From assembly GCF_007896845.1 (NCBI RefSeq), contig NZ_VOHS01000027.1, positions 1 through 64,000 of the forward strand: a DNA stretch of 64,000 nucleotides, in the 5' to 3' direction. How positions within the stretch are numbered: the stretch's first letter is position 1; each line of letters begins with the position of its first letter. Positions 16,436 through 26,331 of the stretch are shown here, in pieces. The stretch is from Chitinophaga pinensis (lineage in GTDB: Bacteria > Bacteroidota > Bacteroidia > Chitinophagales > Chitinophagaceae). The position numbers were made by a program, and so were the translations under genes. Below the pieces are notes generated by a model. The model was not told the DNA's origin, did no database searches, and saw only the letters and a list, made by a program, of their open reading frames with translations.

Positions 16436-18949
16436 CTACCACACCATAAACACCGCATTTCCAAACAGCAGTTTACCATTCTCCCAGAAGCTCCTGAATA
16501 AAGGGTCATCTGCCATCATCACAATCTTCCCTTCTCCTATTTCCTTCACACCGAATATCAGACCATCTTTCAGCTTTTTCCGCATCTCTGCTCCAACAAA
16601 ACCACTCAGATAATTATCTTTTTTGATGATCCCGACATTCCATCCACCCTCTTCCAGATACTCGTATATTCTGCTATCCTGTTTAAGGGTATAATAAACC
16701 GAAGGAAAGCCAAATGCCAGCGGGTGCGTATTATCAAGCTGCACCTTATAGATAGCCCCGGGAATCAGCTGTTTTACCCCTTCACGTTCACGATTGGCAT
16801 AGGTTTTCAGTAACGCATATTCATCCTTCTTTTCGTCTTTATCATCGTCCAGCTTTTTCTGATGAATGCCCCAATCCAGTCCGGCTATCTGCGCCAGCGC
16901 ATCCTGCATAACGATCAGTTTACCACCACCATTTACCCAATCGCGCAATTTGTTCGCAAAGTCTTTATCAGACAGGTACCGATAATTGCCATCAGGTAAA
17001 ATTAACACGTCGAGTGCCTTCCAGTTCACATTGGGCAATTGCTTTACATCTACGACCGTCAGTGGATAATTGATCTGCTGTTCAAAGAAATGCCATACTT
17101 CTCCGGCAGCAAGGGATGAAATACCCTCTCCCATTACGACAGCGATCCTGACGGGTTTGATGAAACGTACTTTCTCAGAACCGAAATCCACCCCTTTTTC
17201 TACAAAGCCGGTAGTAACAGCATCCAACGTAGTTTTGTAAGTATTGGCCAGCGAGACTACCTGCTCATCAAACTGTCCGTTGGTGGCCTCATTGCCGGAA
17301 CGGGTAATGATCAGGGTACCTGCGGGGAAGTTTTTACCACCTGCCATGAATTCACCTTCTGCATATCTCACCCGGATCTTCTTTTGCAGTAATGCGGAAA
17401 GAAAACGTACGTCTTTAATACTGTTCCAACGGGCAAGATAAGCGTATGGACGGGCAGCTGCCAGCGCAGTGTTCACCGTCACCTGCAAACTATCTTTTGC
17501 CGGTGTGAGCGGCTGACGCAATGCGTATGTCTGCAAACCGTATGCATAGGGTAAGGACCATGCGGTGATATCATAAGTCACGGAGTCGGTCAGGCGGGAA
17601 TCTGGTTCAAACAATACTTTCAGGAGATTGGAGCGGGCCTGTGCAGCACTGATCACCATATCTTCTTTATCGATGGTGAAACTTTCCGTCTTACCGTTGA
17701 AATAGTTAAACCCACTGGCTTTGCTGATACCTGCACCATATCCGAAACGGATACCATTTCTATTGAGCAACACACCCAGACTGGCGAGTTTTTCATTATT
17801 ACCTGCCGCCTTGACGACATAAGATTGATAAGGCCCTTCTGGTGAATGAACAGCCTCATAGAAGTATTTAGCATATTCATTCAGCAGCTGCGAAGCCTGT
17901 TGCGAAGCGATTTCTATTGTAGACAAACCCGTTGTACGGTGATGTGCGATACGCTGGGATAAGGTCAGGGTATCACCATCCTGTTTAAGTCCGGCGAGAC
18001 CTGCTCTTCCGCCACCACCCTGTTCGTAGGTCATACCGATAGCGCCATTATAAGTCGGATATGTATCACCATAACTGGGATAAAACATATCGAAGAATTC
18101 TTTTGTGAAATACAACCAGCCTTCTTTATCAAAATAGCGTGCATTATTCTTACCGATCAGCATCTGCATACTGCGCTGCCATGGTTTGATGATATCGTGA
18201 AAAGGCTCAGCTGCAGGTGCAAAATAGTAAGGTGCGTCAATGGATTGTTCATGAAAATCGACATGCACCTGTGGCATCCAGCGGCTGTACTGTGCTACAC
18301 GTTGCTGCGATTCTTTCTGCGTCTGCCATGCCCAGTCTCTGTTCAGGTCAAAGTAATAGTGGTTGGATCTTCCTCCCGGCCACGGCTCATTATGCTCACG
18401 TGCGAAGAGCAGAGGATCTGCAAAACGGGTATGTACCTGATTGTAGAAATTCACATAACGTTCCCTTCCGTCAGGATTCAGACATGGATCGATCAGCACA
18501 ACAACATTCTTCAGCCAGTCCTGTGTTTCCGTATTGGCTTTATTGGCCAGCAGATACAGGGTGATCATAGCGGCTTCCGTAGATACCGCTTCATTACCAT
18601 GTACATTGTAACTAAGCCATACTATAACGGGATCGCCGGTTGCAGGTTTGCCGGTACCAGATGACAGGTCCAGATTGTGTTGTCTGATCTGTTCTGTTTT
18701 ACCCATATTTTCCGGAGATGAAATAACCGCCAGCATCAGTGGACGGCCTTCGTAGGTAGTACCGTATTGGGATAATTGCATGTTGGGTGTAACAGCGGCA
18801 ACGGCTTTGAAATAGTCCAGTACGCGGTGATAGGGTGTGAATTGAGTCCCAAGCGCATAACCGAGGAACTGGTCAGGTGTAGGCAGGGTCTGGGAAAACC
18901 CCATCTGCACGAAGAACAGTATTAGGGATGATAACAGCAATTTGCGCAT
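16436..18949 (-). CDS. M14 family zinc carboxypeptidase, exported
   Basis: A large 837-residue peptidase with signal peptide (MRKLLLSSLILFFVQMGFSQ). The M14 zinc site is visible: His117 and Glu120 in SYNVHGNEAVSTE, then NPDGRERYVNFYNQ, and a second zinc histidine in QVHVDFHEQSIDAPYYF. A glutamate in GMTYEQGG could be the general base. The C-terminal 400 residues lie outside the peptidase domain and include a segment resembling a class I amidotransferase-like fold (VMGEGISSLAAGEVWHFFE, VLILPDGNYRYL). It is probably periplasmic or outer-membrane and digests peptides for nutrition. Transcribed leftward alone, ending at the shared terminator. Confidence 0.9.
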   Translation of the reverse strand: MRKLLLSSLILFFVQMGFSQTLPTPDQFLGYALGTQFTPYHRVLDYFKAVAAVTPNMQLSQYGTTYEGRPLMLAVISSPENMGKTEQIRQHNLDLSSGTGKPATGDPVIVWLSYNVHGNEAVSTEAAMITLYLLANKANTETQDWLKNVVVLIDPCLNPDGRERYVNFYNQVHTRFADPLLFAREHNEPWPGGRSNHYYFDLNRDWAWQTQKESQQRVAQYSRWMPQVHVDFHEQSIDAPYYFAPAAEPFHDIIKPWQRSMQMLIGKNNARYFDKEGWLYFTKEFFDMFYPSYGDTYPTYNGAIGMTYEQGGGGRAGLAGLKQDGDTLTLSQRIAHHRTTGLSTIEIASQQASQLLNEYAKYFYEAVHSPEGPYQSYVVKAAGNNEKLASLGVLLNRNGIRFGYGAGISKASGFNYFNGKTESFTIDKEDMVISAAQARSNLLKVLFEPDSRLTDSVTYDITAWSLPYAYGLQTYALRQPLTPAKDSLQVTVNTALAAARPYAYLARWNSIKDVRFLSALLQKKIRVRYAEGEFMAGGKNFPAGTLIITRSGNEATNGQFDEQVVSLANTYKTTLDAVTTGFVEKGVDFGSEKVRFIKPVRIAVVMGEGISSLAAGEVWHFFEQQINYPLTVVDVKQLPNVNWKALDVLILPDGNYRYLSDKDFANKLRDWVNGGGKLIVMQDALAQIAGLDWGIHQKKLDDDKDEKKDEYALLKTYANREREGVKQLIPGAIYKVQLDNTHPLAFGFPSVYYTLKQDSRIYEYLEEGGWNVGIIKKDNYLSGFVGAEMRKKLKDGLIFGVKEIGEGKIVMMADDPLFRSFWENGKLLFGNAVFMVW

Positions 18950-19026
18950 AATTGATCCTTGGATTTATTTACCTAAGATAATCAATTGCAGCCTTATATA
19001 GTTGGATGATGTATGTTGGGGCGATG

Positions 19027-19431
19027 TCAGGGGGTTTCTACGCTTTCGCCTATCAGACCATAATACTGCACGCATTCCAGTTTGCCATCCTGACGATAAT
19101 AACGGAATTCACCCACCCTGTTATCTTCATGCCAATGACCGCTTTCAGATAGTTTTCCGTTATCATAAAATACATTACGCTGCCCTTCCAACTGTCCCTG
19201 ATAACGGTAAAAGACCTCTCTGATTTTACCATTTGTAAAGTAAAGCTCCACTTTTTCCTTATTAGGATCGTTCCGAAAACCATATACTTTCCAGCGGATA
19301 CAGCCGTTCTCTTCCCGCATCACCTGACGCAACAATTGAGTATCCTGCTCCACGGCATCCGTACAGCCTGACTCCATCTTTGTCAGAGACAGCAACAGTA
19401 ATCCTGAAAGTAATCTGCCGTATTTAGTCAT
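19027..19431 (-). CDS. Small lipoprotein with MORN_2/YwqK-like repeats
   Basis: A 134-residue protein with a hydrophobic N-terminus (YGRLLSGLLLLSL) and a cysteine at MESGC that may be a lipobox, although the residue at -3 is not typical. The mature part carries repeats of the type VELYFTNGKIREVFYRYQG, RNVFYDNGKLSESGHWHEDN and GEFRYYRQDGKLECVQYYG, as in MORN_2/YwqK-like proteins. These repeats form beta-hairpin surfaces, and no enzymatic function is implied. Annotation pipelines sometimes call such genes toxin-antitoxin YwqK family antitoxins, but no toxin is adjacent. Confidence 0.7.
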   Translation of the reverse strand: MTKYGRLLSGLLLLSLTKMESGCTDAVEQDTQLLRQVMREENGCIRWKVYGFRNDPNKEKVELYFTNGKIREVFYRYQGQLEGQRNVFYDNGKLSESGHWHEDNRVGEFRYYRQDGKLECVQYYGLIGESVETP

Positions 19432-19527
19432 AGAAATATGTTCGCAGGGCTATGCCGTGCTGATATTGTCCTCAAAAAAGCCCTATCGAATATAGAGAAT
19501 AATCTTAATATAAAGAAAGGGCAGGTA

Positions 19528-19567
19528 ACAAAAATCGCTTACACATTAGTATAAGCGATTTTTGTGC
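19528..19567. terminator. Strong hairpin between MORN lipoprotein and TonB receptor
   Basis: Perfect 14-bp stem, ACAAAAATCGCTTA (19528-19541) / TAAGCGATTTTTGT (19552-19565). It lies 3' of the leftward TonB receptor and has a T-run on either strand. Confidence 0.8.
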
Positions 19568-19605
19568 CTATTTATTGTGTAGGTTACTATATGATATTCA
19601 TATGG

Positions 19606-22380
19606 TTATAAATTCAACTCCAGTCTTGCGAACAGAAAACGTCCATTGTAACCAAACTGGGTAGCCCTCCGGGAATACCTGAATTGGTTGTTGGTCGTAT
19701 TCGCAGGATTCTCTACCAGGTCCGGATAAACGTCAAAAACGTTATTAGACCCCACACTCAGCTTCAGGGCCGGAGTAAGTTTATAGCCAAGCGCCACATC
19801 TGTCACCACTTTCGCGGAGAAAGTCTGATAGAACTTCGGGTCGTTGGTGGCCTCTTCCACACTGCCAAAATGCACATTACGCAGGAAGGCGTTGAACTTG
19901 CCAATGTTATAAGACAATGTCAGGTTCACCTTCTCACGGGGTACACTCCTCTCCAGATAGATCCTGCTGGCCCGGCTGAAATAGATGCTTTCTTTACCTT
20001 TTAGTTTTTCGGAAGCCTTGATCTCTCCTACTCTTTGCGTATAGCTGTAAGTGCCGGAAAGGTCTGCCCGGAAGGTACCTGCACCCAAGCGGGTACTATA
20101 TGTCAGTACCAGATCCACGCCCTTCGTTTCGGAGTTAATGGCATTAGCGAAGAAAGCAGCCCTGTTGGCATTGGCAAGCGACAACAACTGATATATTTCC
20201 TTATCAATAGCAGACGCTGTATCTGCATTGTTGCCGGAGAACTGGTCCGTATATACGATACGGTCGTTGATACGTGTGAAATAACCATCCAGCGTCAGAT
20301 TGAATTTGCCGAAACTACCGGTAAAACCGGCACTGATACTTTTTGATTTCTCCGGCTTGAGTTCCGGAATACCCAGCAGTTGCGCAGGCCGGCTGTCATT
20401 CGTGAAAGTACCCACTTCATATGGCACACCATCTACAAACAAAGTAGAAGTCGAAGAATAATAACGCTGATGCAGGGACGGCGCTCTGAAACCGGTGCTG
20501 GCAGAAGCCCGGACCGCCGTTTGCTCACTTAGCTTATAACGTGTGGTCAATTTACCATTCAGCGTACTACCGAAATCGTTATAATTCTCAAAACGTAATG
20601 CACCTCCCAGTAAAAAGGCATTTGTAAAATTAGCTTCTATATCCATATAACCGGAGATCGCGCTACGGGTTGCCTTGATAGCATTCTCCGGCCGGAAGCC
20701 CGGGAATACCTGTGCACCACCGGGTCTTGCACTACCATCAGGACCGAAGATCGTATTAACAGCTCCCTGCGGATCAGGGATCAGTATGGGATTGCCATTG
20801 GCATCTGTCCCGATCTGTGAAGCACGGCCATAGTCTGTGTAGGAGTTTTCAGCACCGGCAACCAGCTCATATTGTTCAAAGCGATGTTCCGCACCAAAAG
20901 CGATATCCAGTCCCTGTAATACATCCAGCCGACGGGAGAAATCGAGGTTGGTGGTATTCTGGGTGAAGACAGGCCCACCACAGGTGAAACGTGTCGGAGA
21001 AGCTTTTTGTAATGAGGCATTCAGGGAGTTTTCTACTTTGAAGCCAAACTCATTACGACCGTAAGTATTGCTGAAATCAACTTTCCAGTCACCAAGATTA
21101 CCCCTTATACCAGCAGCCAGCGAACGATCATAAATATCACTTTGTATCATCGGCAGGAAGCCCAGCGGATAGATATCTATGATATTACGACTGTCATGTG
21201 GCAGACGGTATACTCCGGCAGCATCGCCGTTGCGATAACCGATTCCTCCGAAGAAATAAACTTCCGCATTGTTCTCCAGCGGAATATTTGCGTTTACAAA
21301 AAGTTGCGCACTGCGTAATCTGGATTGCCCGGCGCGCATACGGATATCATTACGGGTGATGTTATTGGCCACCAGAAAAGAATCCGTCTTATCAACACCG
21401 CCGGGATATGTTCTATAGATAGCCCCTTCCCATGGACCGGAACGGTTAGTATAATTACGATAGTCATAAGAACCACCGAAGTTGATATAGCCTCCTTTCT
21501 GTCCGACAGGGATACCATAATTCACGCCGGTTTGTACGGTTTGTCCGTCGATATTATCATCCGCCTGTGAAGTTACATTTGCTCCGGTGGTTACATTCAC
21601 CGTCAACCTGTTCACGGAACTTTTCAGAATGATGTTGATCACGCCTGCGATCGCATCAGAACCATATTGCGCGGCTGCGCCATCACGCAGTATCTCCACA
21701 CGATCAATAGCGGATGTAGGAATACTGTTCATATCTGTACCTACGGCGCCACGGCCAAACGTACCGTTTACATTGACAAGGGCTGTATTGTAGCGGCGTT
21801 TACCATTCACCAGTACCAGGACCTGATCCGGACCAAGACCACGCAGGGAAGCAGGATCAATATGGTCCGTACCATCGGCGACAGTCTGCGTCCCGGAGCT
21901 AAACGAAGGCGCTACATAGTTAAGGATCTGGTTGATAGATACCTGTGGTGCATCTGCCGCAATCCTTTTAATATCTATCACATCGACAGGAACAGGCGTC
22001 TCTGTCTGTGTACGGGGCAGATTCCGCGAACCTAACACGACCAGCTCATTCATGGTCGTACTGGCTGTCAGAATCACGTCGAGCGAAGTGGTTTGTCCGG
22101 CGCTTACGGTCACTGTTTTACGCTGGGTGACAAAGCCTACATAGCTGATCTGTACGGTGTGAGTGCCCGGTACTATCTCAAGCGAAAAACGGCCCTGCGC
22201 ATTGGTATAACCGCCTTTATTGGTATGTTCGATATGGACAGTCGCATTCGCCAACGGGGCTCTGCCATCTGTAACGGTACCGGTGATGGTGCCTGTCTGG
22301 GCATACGTAAGGGTTGACAGGCATAAAAATGCAAGCAATGGAAGCACAAAGCTTCTCAGGTGGGTTACCACGTGTAACAT
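19606..22380 (-). CDS. TonB-dependent outer-membrane receptor (CarboxypepD_reg-like N-terminus)
   Basis: A 924-residue receptor. The signal peptide ends at LTYAQ (about residue 28). A carboxypeptidase-regulatory-like domain follows (GTITGTVTDGRAPLANATVH to about residue 110), then the TonB plug (VPVDVIDIKRI, ASLRGLGPDQVLVLVNGKRR, VEILRDGAAAQYGSDAIAGV) and a 22-strand barrel ending RFLFARLELNL. There is no SusD homologue downstream, so it is less likely to be a polysaccharide-utilisation receptor and may import a siderophore, cobalamin or peptide. It is transcribed leftward and diverges from gamma-glutamyltransferase, with a 190-bp shared upstream region. Confidence 0.94.
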   Translation of the reverse strand: MLHVVTHLRSFVLPLLAFLCLSTLTYAQTGTITGTVTDGRAPLANATVHIEHTNKGGYTNAQGRFSLEIVPGTHTVQISYVGFVTQRKTVTVSAGQTTSLDVILTASTTMNELVVLGSRNLPRTQTETPVPVDVIDIKRIAADAPQVSINQILNYVAPSFSSGTQTVADGTDHIDPASLRGLGPDQVLVLVNGKRRYNTALVNVNGTFGRGAVGTDMNSIPTSAIDRVEILRDGAAAQYGSDAIAGVINIILKSSVNRLTVNVTTGANVTSQADDNIDGQTVQTGVNYGIPVGQKGGYINFGGSYDYRNYTNRSGPWEGAIYRTYPGGVDKTDSFLVANNITRNDIRMRAGQSRLRSAQLFVNANIPLENNAEVYFFGGIGYRNGDAAGVYRLPHDSRNIIDIYPLGFLPMIQSDIYDRSLAAGIRGNLGDWKVDFSNTYGRNEFGFKVENSLNASLQKASPTRFTCGGPVFTQNTTNLDFSRRLDVLQGLDIAFGAEHRFEQYELVAGAENSYTDYGRASQIGTDANGNPILIPDPQGAVNTIFGPDGSARPGGAQVFPGFRPENAIKATRSAISGYMDIEANFTNAFLLGGALRFENYNDFGSTLNGKLTTRYKLSEQTAVRASASTGFRAPSLHQRYYSSTSTLFVDGVPYEVGTFTNDSRPAQLLGIPELKPEKSKSISAGFTGSFGKFNLTLDGYFTRINDRIVYTDQFSGNNADTASAIDKEIYQLLSLANANRAAFFANAINSETKGVDLVLTYSTRLGAGTFRADLSGTYSYTQRVGEIKASEKLKGKESIYFSRASRIYLERSVPREKVNLTLSYNIGKFNAFLRNVHFGSVEEATNDPKFYQTFSAKVVTDVALGYKLTPALKLSVGSNNVFDVYPDLVENPANTTNNQFRYSRRATQFGYNGRFLFARLELNL

Positions 22381-22573
22381 AGGGTTCGATTTAGATTTAG
22401 TGTTTAAAGATTTCGGCTATCGGGTTTTTATGGTTATGAGTCGGTCTTCTTATTTTGTTGCTACATGTGTTGGCACTGTTCCTGATCTACATCTAAAATA
22501 CTAATTTGGAAGCGCATTTTATAATAACTTGCAAATATTCCAGTCACGATAACTTAAGGAAAATCCAGCTAAC

Positions 22574-24274
22574 ATGCGCAAGGTTTCATTATTACTGGTT
22601 ATGACCCTCACCAGTACAGCTTATGCTCAGCAGCGTCCTGTAAAGAACGACGCCTATCACTACAAAATAGAGAAAACGATCACTGCCTCACGTGGGGCGG
22701 TAGTATCAGCCCATCCGCTTGCGAGTCAGGCAGGATTACAGATGTTACAACAAGGAGGCAATGCAGTAGATGCGGCCATCGCCACACAGCTGGCACTGGC
22801 AGTTGTATATCCTGCTGCGGGCAATCTCGGTGGAGGCGGATTTATGGTCGCACATCTGAAAGATGGAAAGAATATAACGATCGATTACAGAGAAAAAGCG
22901 CCCGGCGCGGCCTCAAGAGATATGTATATCGACGCGAGTGGTAACGCCAATACCAGCCTGAGTCAGGACGGACATCTGGCAGCCGGCGTACCCGGCACCG
23001 TCGCTGGCCTGTTTGCCTCCCTACCCTATGCAAAACTGACGATACAGCAGCTGATTGCACCAGCCATCCTATTGGCAGAAAAAGGATTTGCCATTACGGA
23101 AAGAGAGGCCATATCACTGAACAGAACACAGGATAATTTCAAGCAACTGAATACACAGGGTAACGCTTTCATAAAAGCCACTCCGTGGAAAGCAGGCGAT
23201 ACACTCCTGCAGAAAGACCTCGCCGCCACCCTGAAAAGGATCAGAGACAATGGCAAAGCAGGTTTTTATGAAGGAGAAACAGCCCGTCTGATCGTTGCTG
23301 AGATGCAACGTGGACACGGCCTGATCACAGCAACGGATCTGAAAACATATGAAGCAAAAGAAAGAACAGCCGTTACCTTCGCCTACAAAAAATATAATAT
23401 CGTGACCATGCCATTGCCTTCCAGCGGAGGTATCGCTTTACAGCAAATGATGGGTATGGTGGAGAAATATCCTCTGCATGACTGGGGCTTCCATTCCGTT
23501 GCAGCTATGCACCTGATGATAGAAGCAGAACGGCGCGCTTACGCAGACCGTGCAAAGTTTCTCGGTGATCCTGACTTCGTGAAAGTACCTGTAAAACAGC
23601 TGACGGATCCTGCTTATCTGCAGACGCGTATGCAGGACTTCGATCTGAAAAAAGCCAGCGTCAGCACCGCTGTTGCTGCCGGCAATATATATGAAAGCAA
23701 AGAAACCACTCACCTCTCTGTGATGGATAACGAAGGCAACGCCGTTGCTGTTACTACCACGCTCAATGGCGGGTATGGCTCAAAGGTAGTGGTAGGTGGT
23801 GCCGGCTTTTTCCTGAACAATGAAATGGATGACTTTAGCGTAAAACCGGGTGTGCCTAATATGTACGGATTGATAGGTGCAGAGGCGAATGCAGTCGCAC
23901 CGGGTAAACGTATGCTCAGCTCCATGACACCTACTATCGTCCTGAAACAGGGTAAACCTTATATCGTAACAGGTACACCGGGTGGTTCCACCATTATCAC
24001 CTCTGTATTTCAGACCCTTCTGAATCTGCTGGAATTTAACCTCTCCGCACAACAGGCGGTTGATGCACCAAAGTTTCACCACCAATGGTTGCCTGATGAA
24101 GTCTATGTAGAACCAGACTTTGATCAGACGCCACTGAACGGTCTGAAGCAAATGGGGTATAAAATCGTACCGGGCAGCCCTATTGGTCGTGTGGAACTGA
24201 TCAGGATCAATGGAAAAGGACAACTGGAAGCAGTGGGCGACAAACGAGGTGACGACAGCGCTGCAGGTTATTGA
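22574..24274 (+). CDS. ggt: Gamma-glutamyltransferase / glutathione hydrolase
   Basis: N-terminal nucleophile hydrolase that cleaves gamma-glutamyl bonds, as in glutathione, in the periplasm. Signal peptide MRKVSLLLVMTLTSTAYAQ. The precursor cleaves itself before the catalytic threonine, here Thr378 in ESKETTHLSVMDNEG, giving large and small subunits. Other family blocks are GGNAVDAAIATQLAL, GNLGGGGFMV, the substrate-arginine region DYREKAPGAA, and RMLSSMTPTIV and GTPGGSTIITSVFQ in the small subunit. Length of 566 residues is normal. It heads a row of closely spaced genes: the next begins 21 bp after it. It may recycle gamma-glutamyl compounds, which is of interest given the GCS2 ligase at 42.8 kb. 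Confidence 0.95.
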   Translation: MRKVSLLLVMTLTSTAYAQQRPVKNDAYHYKIEKTITASRGAVVSAHPLASQAGLQMLQQGGNAVDAAIATQLALAVVYPAAGNLGGGGFMVAHLKDGKNITIDYREKAPGAASRDMYIDASGNANTSLSQDGHLAAGVPGTVAGLFASLPYAKLTIQQLIAPAILLAEKGFAITEREAISLNRTQDNFKQLNTQGNAFIKATPWKAGDTLLQKDLAATLKRIRDNGKAGFYEGETARLIVAEMQRGHGLITATDLKTYEAKERTAVTFAYKKYNIVTMPLPSSGGIALQQMMGMVEKYPLHDWGFHSVAAMHLMIEAERRAYADRAKFLGDPDFVKVPVKQLTDPAYLQTRMQDFDLKKASVSTAVAAGNIYESKETTHLSVMDNEGNAVAVTTTLNGGYGSKVVVGGAGFFLNNEMDDFSVKPGVPNMYGLIGAEANAVAPGKRMLSSMTPTIVLKQGKPYIVTGTPGGSTIITSVFQTLLNLLEFNLSAQQAVDAPKFHHQWLPDEVYVEPDFDQTPLNGLKQMGYKIVPGSPIGRVELIRINGKGQLEAVGDKRGDDSAAGY

Positions 24275-24295
24275 TAACAACAAAAACTATTTATC

Positions 24296-24826
24296 ATGAT
24301 AGGAAAGATATTTCTCGACAGCGTACTGAAAAGATTTGCCTATTATAAATCACTCGGCGATCAGACCATTGGGGCGCTGACAGCAGCACAACTACACTGG
24401 CAACCGGAAGGTGAGCCAAACAGCATCTACCTCATCATTAAACATATGAGTGGTAATATGCGCTCCCGCTGGACGGACTTCCTGACCAGTGACGGAGAAA
24501 AACCCTGGCGTAACAGGGACGTCGAGTTTGAAGCAGATGAGATACCCGAAGCAACGATCAGGCAATTGTGGGAAGATGGCTGGAAATGCATGCTGGATGC
24601 TATTGCGGCATTACAACCGGAGGATCTGGAAAAGACCGTATACATCCGCAGTGAACCACATATTGCACTCGATGCCATCAACAGGCAACTGGCACACCTC
24701 CCCTATCATGTAGGGCAAATTGTGTACATTGGCAAAATGATTAAAAAGAACGACTGGCAAAGTCTGTCTATTCCCAAAGGGAAATCGCAGGACTTCAATC
24801 AGGAAATGTTCGGCAAAAAACAATAA
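24296..24826 (+). CDS. DUF1572 / DinB-superfamily protein
   Basis: A 176-residue cytoplasmic four-helix protein of the DinB-like superfamily. The DUF1572 pattern is visible in LKRFAYYKSLGDQTIGALT, HWQPEGEPNSIYLIIKHMSG, MRSRWTDFLTSDGEKPWRNR, and the metal-binding His near the end in LAHLPYHVGQIVYIGKM. Histidines at IKHMSG and PYHVGQ fit the usual three-His metal site. DinB-like proteins include thiol-dependent transferases, but the function of this subfamily is unknown. It lies 21 bp after ggt and 6 bp before the next gene, so it is in the same operon. Confidence 0.85.
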   Translation: MIGKIFLDSVLKRFAYYKSLGDQTIGALTAAQLHWQPEGEPNSIYLIIKHMSGNMRSRWTDFLTSDGEKPWRNRDVEFEADEIPEATIRQLWEDGWKCMLDAIAALQPEDLEKTVYIRSEPHIALDAINRQLAHLPYHVGQIVYIGKMIKKNDWQSLSIPKGKSQDFNQEMFGKKQ

Positions 24827-24832
24827 TAAAAC

Positions 24833-25276
24833 ATGCGCATTCCATCACGGATCTTCCTGTTCATGGCCCTTTTAGCCATCGTATTCAGCGCCTGCAACAG
24901 CAGCCGCAACAACGAACTGCTCATCCATAAGAAATGGCGTGTATACGATGTAGTAGTGCCTCCGGGCAGTCCGTATGACAACACACAGATCACACAGGCG
25001 ATCGACCTCAAAAGAGGTTATTATACCAATGTGTATTATCAGTTTCTGGATAATAACCTGTTCATTGCCACCATTGACAACAGACCTGATTCCGGCAGAT
25101 ATAAACTGCTGAGTGACGGGAAGATCATATCAGTGACAGCCGCCAACGGACTCCGTTCTGCGGCAGACAAGGTGACCGAAAACCTCGTAACAATAGTAAA
25201 GCTGGACGCTACACATTTTGATATGAAAGTGTATACCGGTGAGTACTATTTTATACTGAAAACAAAAGCTGAATAA
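24833..25276 (+). CDS. Small lipoprotein, lipocalin-like, unknown function
   Basis: A 147-residue protein with lipoprotein signal MRIPSRIFLFMALLAIVFSAC (lipobox FSAC, anchor Cys21). The mature part (LLIHKKWRVYDVVVPPG, YYQFLDNNLFIATIDN, SGRYKLLSDGKIISVTAANG) has the alternating pattern of a small beta-barrel and resembles lipocalin-like stress domains in Bacteroidota, but the match is weak. Spacing of 6 bp on either side places it in the ggt operon. Confidence 0.7.
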   Translation: MRIPSRIFLFMALLAIVFSACNSSRNNELLIHKKWRVYDVVVPPGSPYDNTQITQAIDLKRGYYTNVYYQFLDNNLFIATIDNRPDSGRYKLLSDGKIISVTAANGLRSAADKVTENLVTIVKLDATHFDMKVYTGEYYFILKTKAE

Positions 25277-25282
25277 TTAAGC

Positions 25283-26329
25283 ATGGAGGCACAGTTCACA
25301 CATTCCACGCCCACCAGCACAAGTAATATAGCCGGAAAAGAATATCTCTTCTTTTCCGGCTTTTCTTATCTGGGGCTACATAGTCATCCGGCTTTCAAGG
25401 AACTCCTGAAAGAAGGCATTGACCGGTATGGTACGGTATTCATTTCTTCCAGAATTGCCAATACAAGACTGCATCTCTACGAAGAACTGGAACATGCGTT
25501 AGCTGTGCACCTGCGACAACAAGCTTCGGCCACATTCTCTTCCGGATATCTGGCCTCACAGGCAGCAGCACAATATGCAGCGACACAAGGAGAGTTATTG
25601 TATGCACCTAATGCCCATCCGGCATTAAGAACTAATAAACCGGCCATCCCGACAGATATCTGGGCAGACTGGGCTGCCAAAACAACAGAAAAAGTAAATG
25701 CGCATCCTGATCATACTTTTGTGATCGTTGCGGACGGAGTCAATCCTCTAAGCAGCACTATCAATGATTTCAGCTGGTTAAGTGAAATAAAACGGCAGGT
25801 ATTGGTACTGATCGACGATTCGCATGGCATAGGAATTGTCTCAGATGATGGCAGTGGTATTATCAGTCGCTTACCGCAATTGTCTGCGGTTCGCTATCTG
25901 CTATCCGCGTCACTGGCAAAGGCTTATAGTACGGAAGGAGGCGTTGTGGCCGGACATGCAGGGCATATTGCTGCTATCAAAAAAACAGCCTTATTCACAG
26001 GCGCCACACCGATGATGCCCGCTAATGCGTGGGCATTCCTGCAAAGCTTTCCTTTACATACTGCTCAGCTTACGCTGTTGCAGCAGCAGATCCGGCACTT
26101 TGAAGCGCTGGCAAAGGGAATAGGGTATCTGTATAATCCTTTTCATTTGCCCATTTTTCTGCTGAAGGATCGTGCAGGCATAGAAAAGTACCTGCTGGAC
26201 CATGACATTATGATCTCGTCTTTTGGCTATCCGAATCCTGATAGTCCGCCGGTGAACCGGATCATTATCTCCGCCCAGCACAGTGACAAAGATCTGGAAG
26301 TATTGCACACATTACTCATAAACCAATAA
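25283..26329 (+). CDS. PLP-dependent aminotransferase, BioF/KBL-like (alpha-oxoamine synthase fold)
   Basis: A fold-type I PLP enzyme of 348 residues resembling 8-amino-7-oxononanoate synthase and 2-amino-3-ketobutyrate CoA ligase. N-terminal block EYLFFSGFSYLGLHSHPAF and GTVFISSRIANTRLHLYEEL correspond to NYLGL and GSGGSR-like motifs. LVLIDDSHGIGIVSDDG holds the Asp that binds the pyridine nitrogen. LSASLAKAYSTEGGVVAG has the Schiff-base lysine. It is shorter than BioF (about 385), and the acyl-CoA binding region looks reduced. No other biotin genes are adjacent, so the reaction is uncertain. It is co-transcribed with the lipoprotein before and TraB-like gene after (2 bp gap). Confidence 0.85.
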   Translation: MEAQFTHSTPTSTSNIAGKEYLFFSGFSYLGLHSHPAFKELLKEGIDRYGTVFISSRIANTRLHLYEELEHALAVHLRQQASATFSSGYLASQAAAQYAATQGELLYAPNAHPALRTNKPAIPTDIWADWAAKTTEKVNAHPDHTFVIVADGVNPLSSTINDFSWLSEIKRQVLVLIDDSHGIGIVSDDGSGIISRLPQLSAVRYLLSASLAKAYSTEGGVVAGHAGHIAAIKKTALFTGATPMMPANAWAFLQSFPLHTAQLTLLQQQIRHFEALAKGIGYLYNPFHLPIFLLKDRAGIEKYLLDHDIMISSFGYPNPDSPPVNRIIISAQHSDKDLEVLHTLLINQ

Positions 26330-26331
26330 GT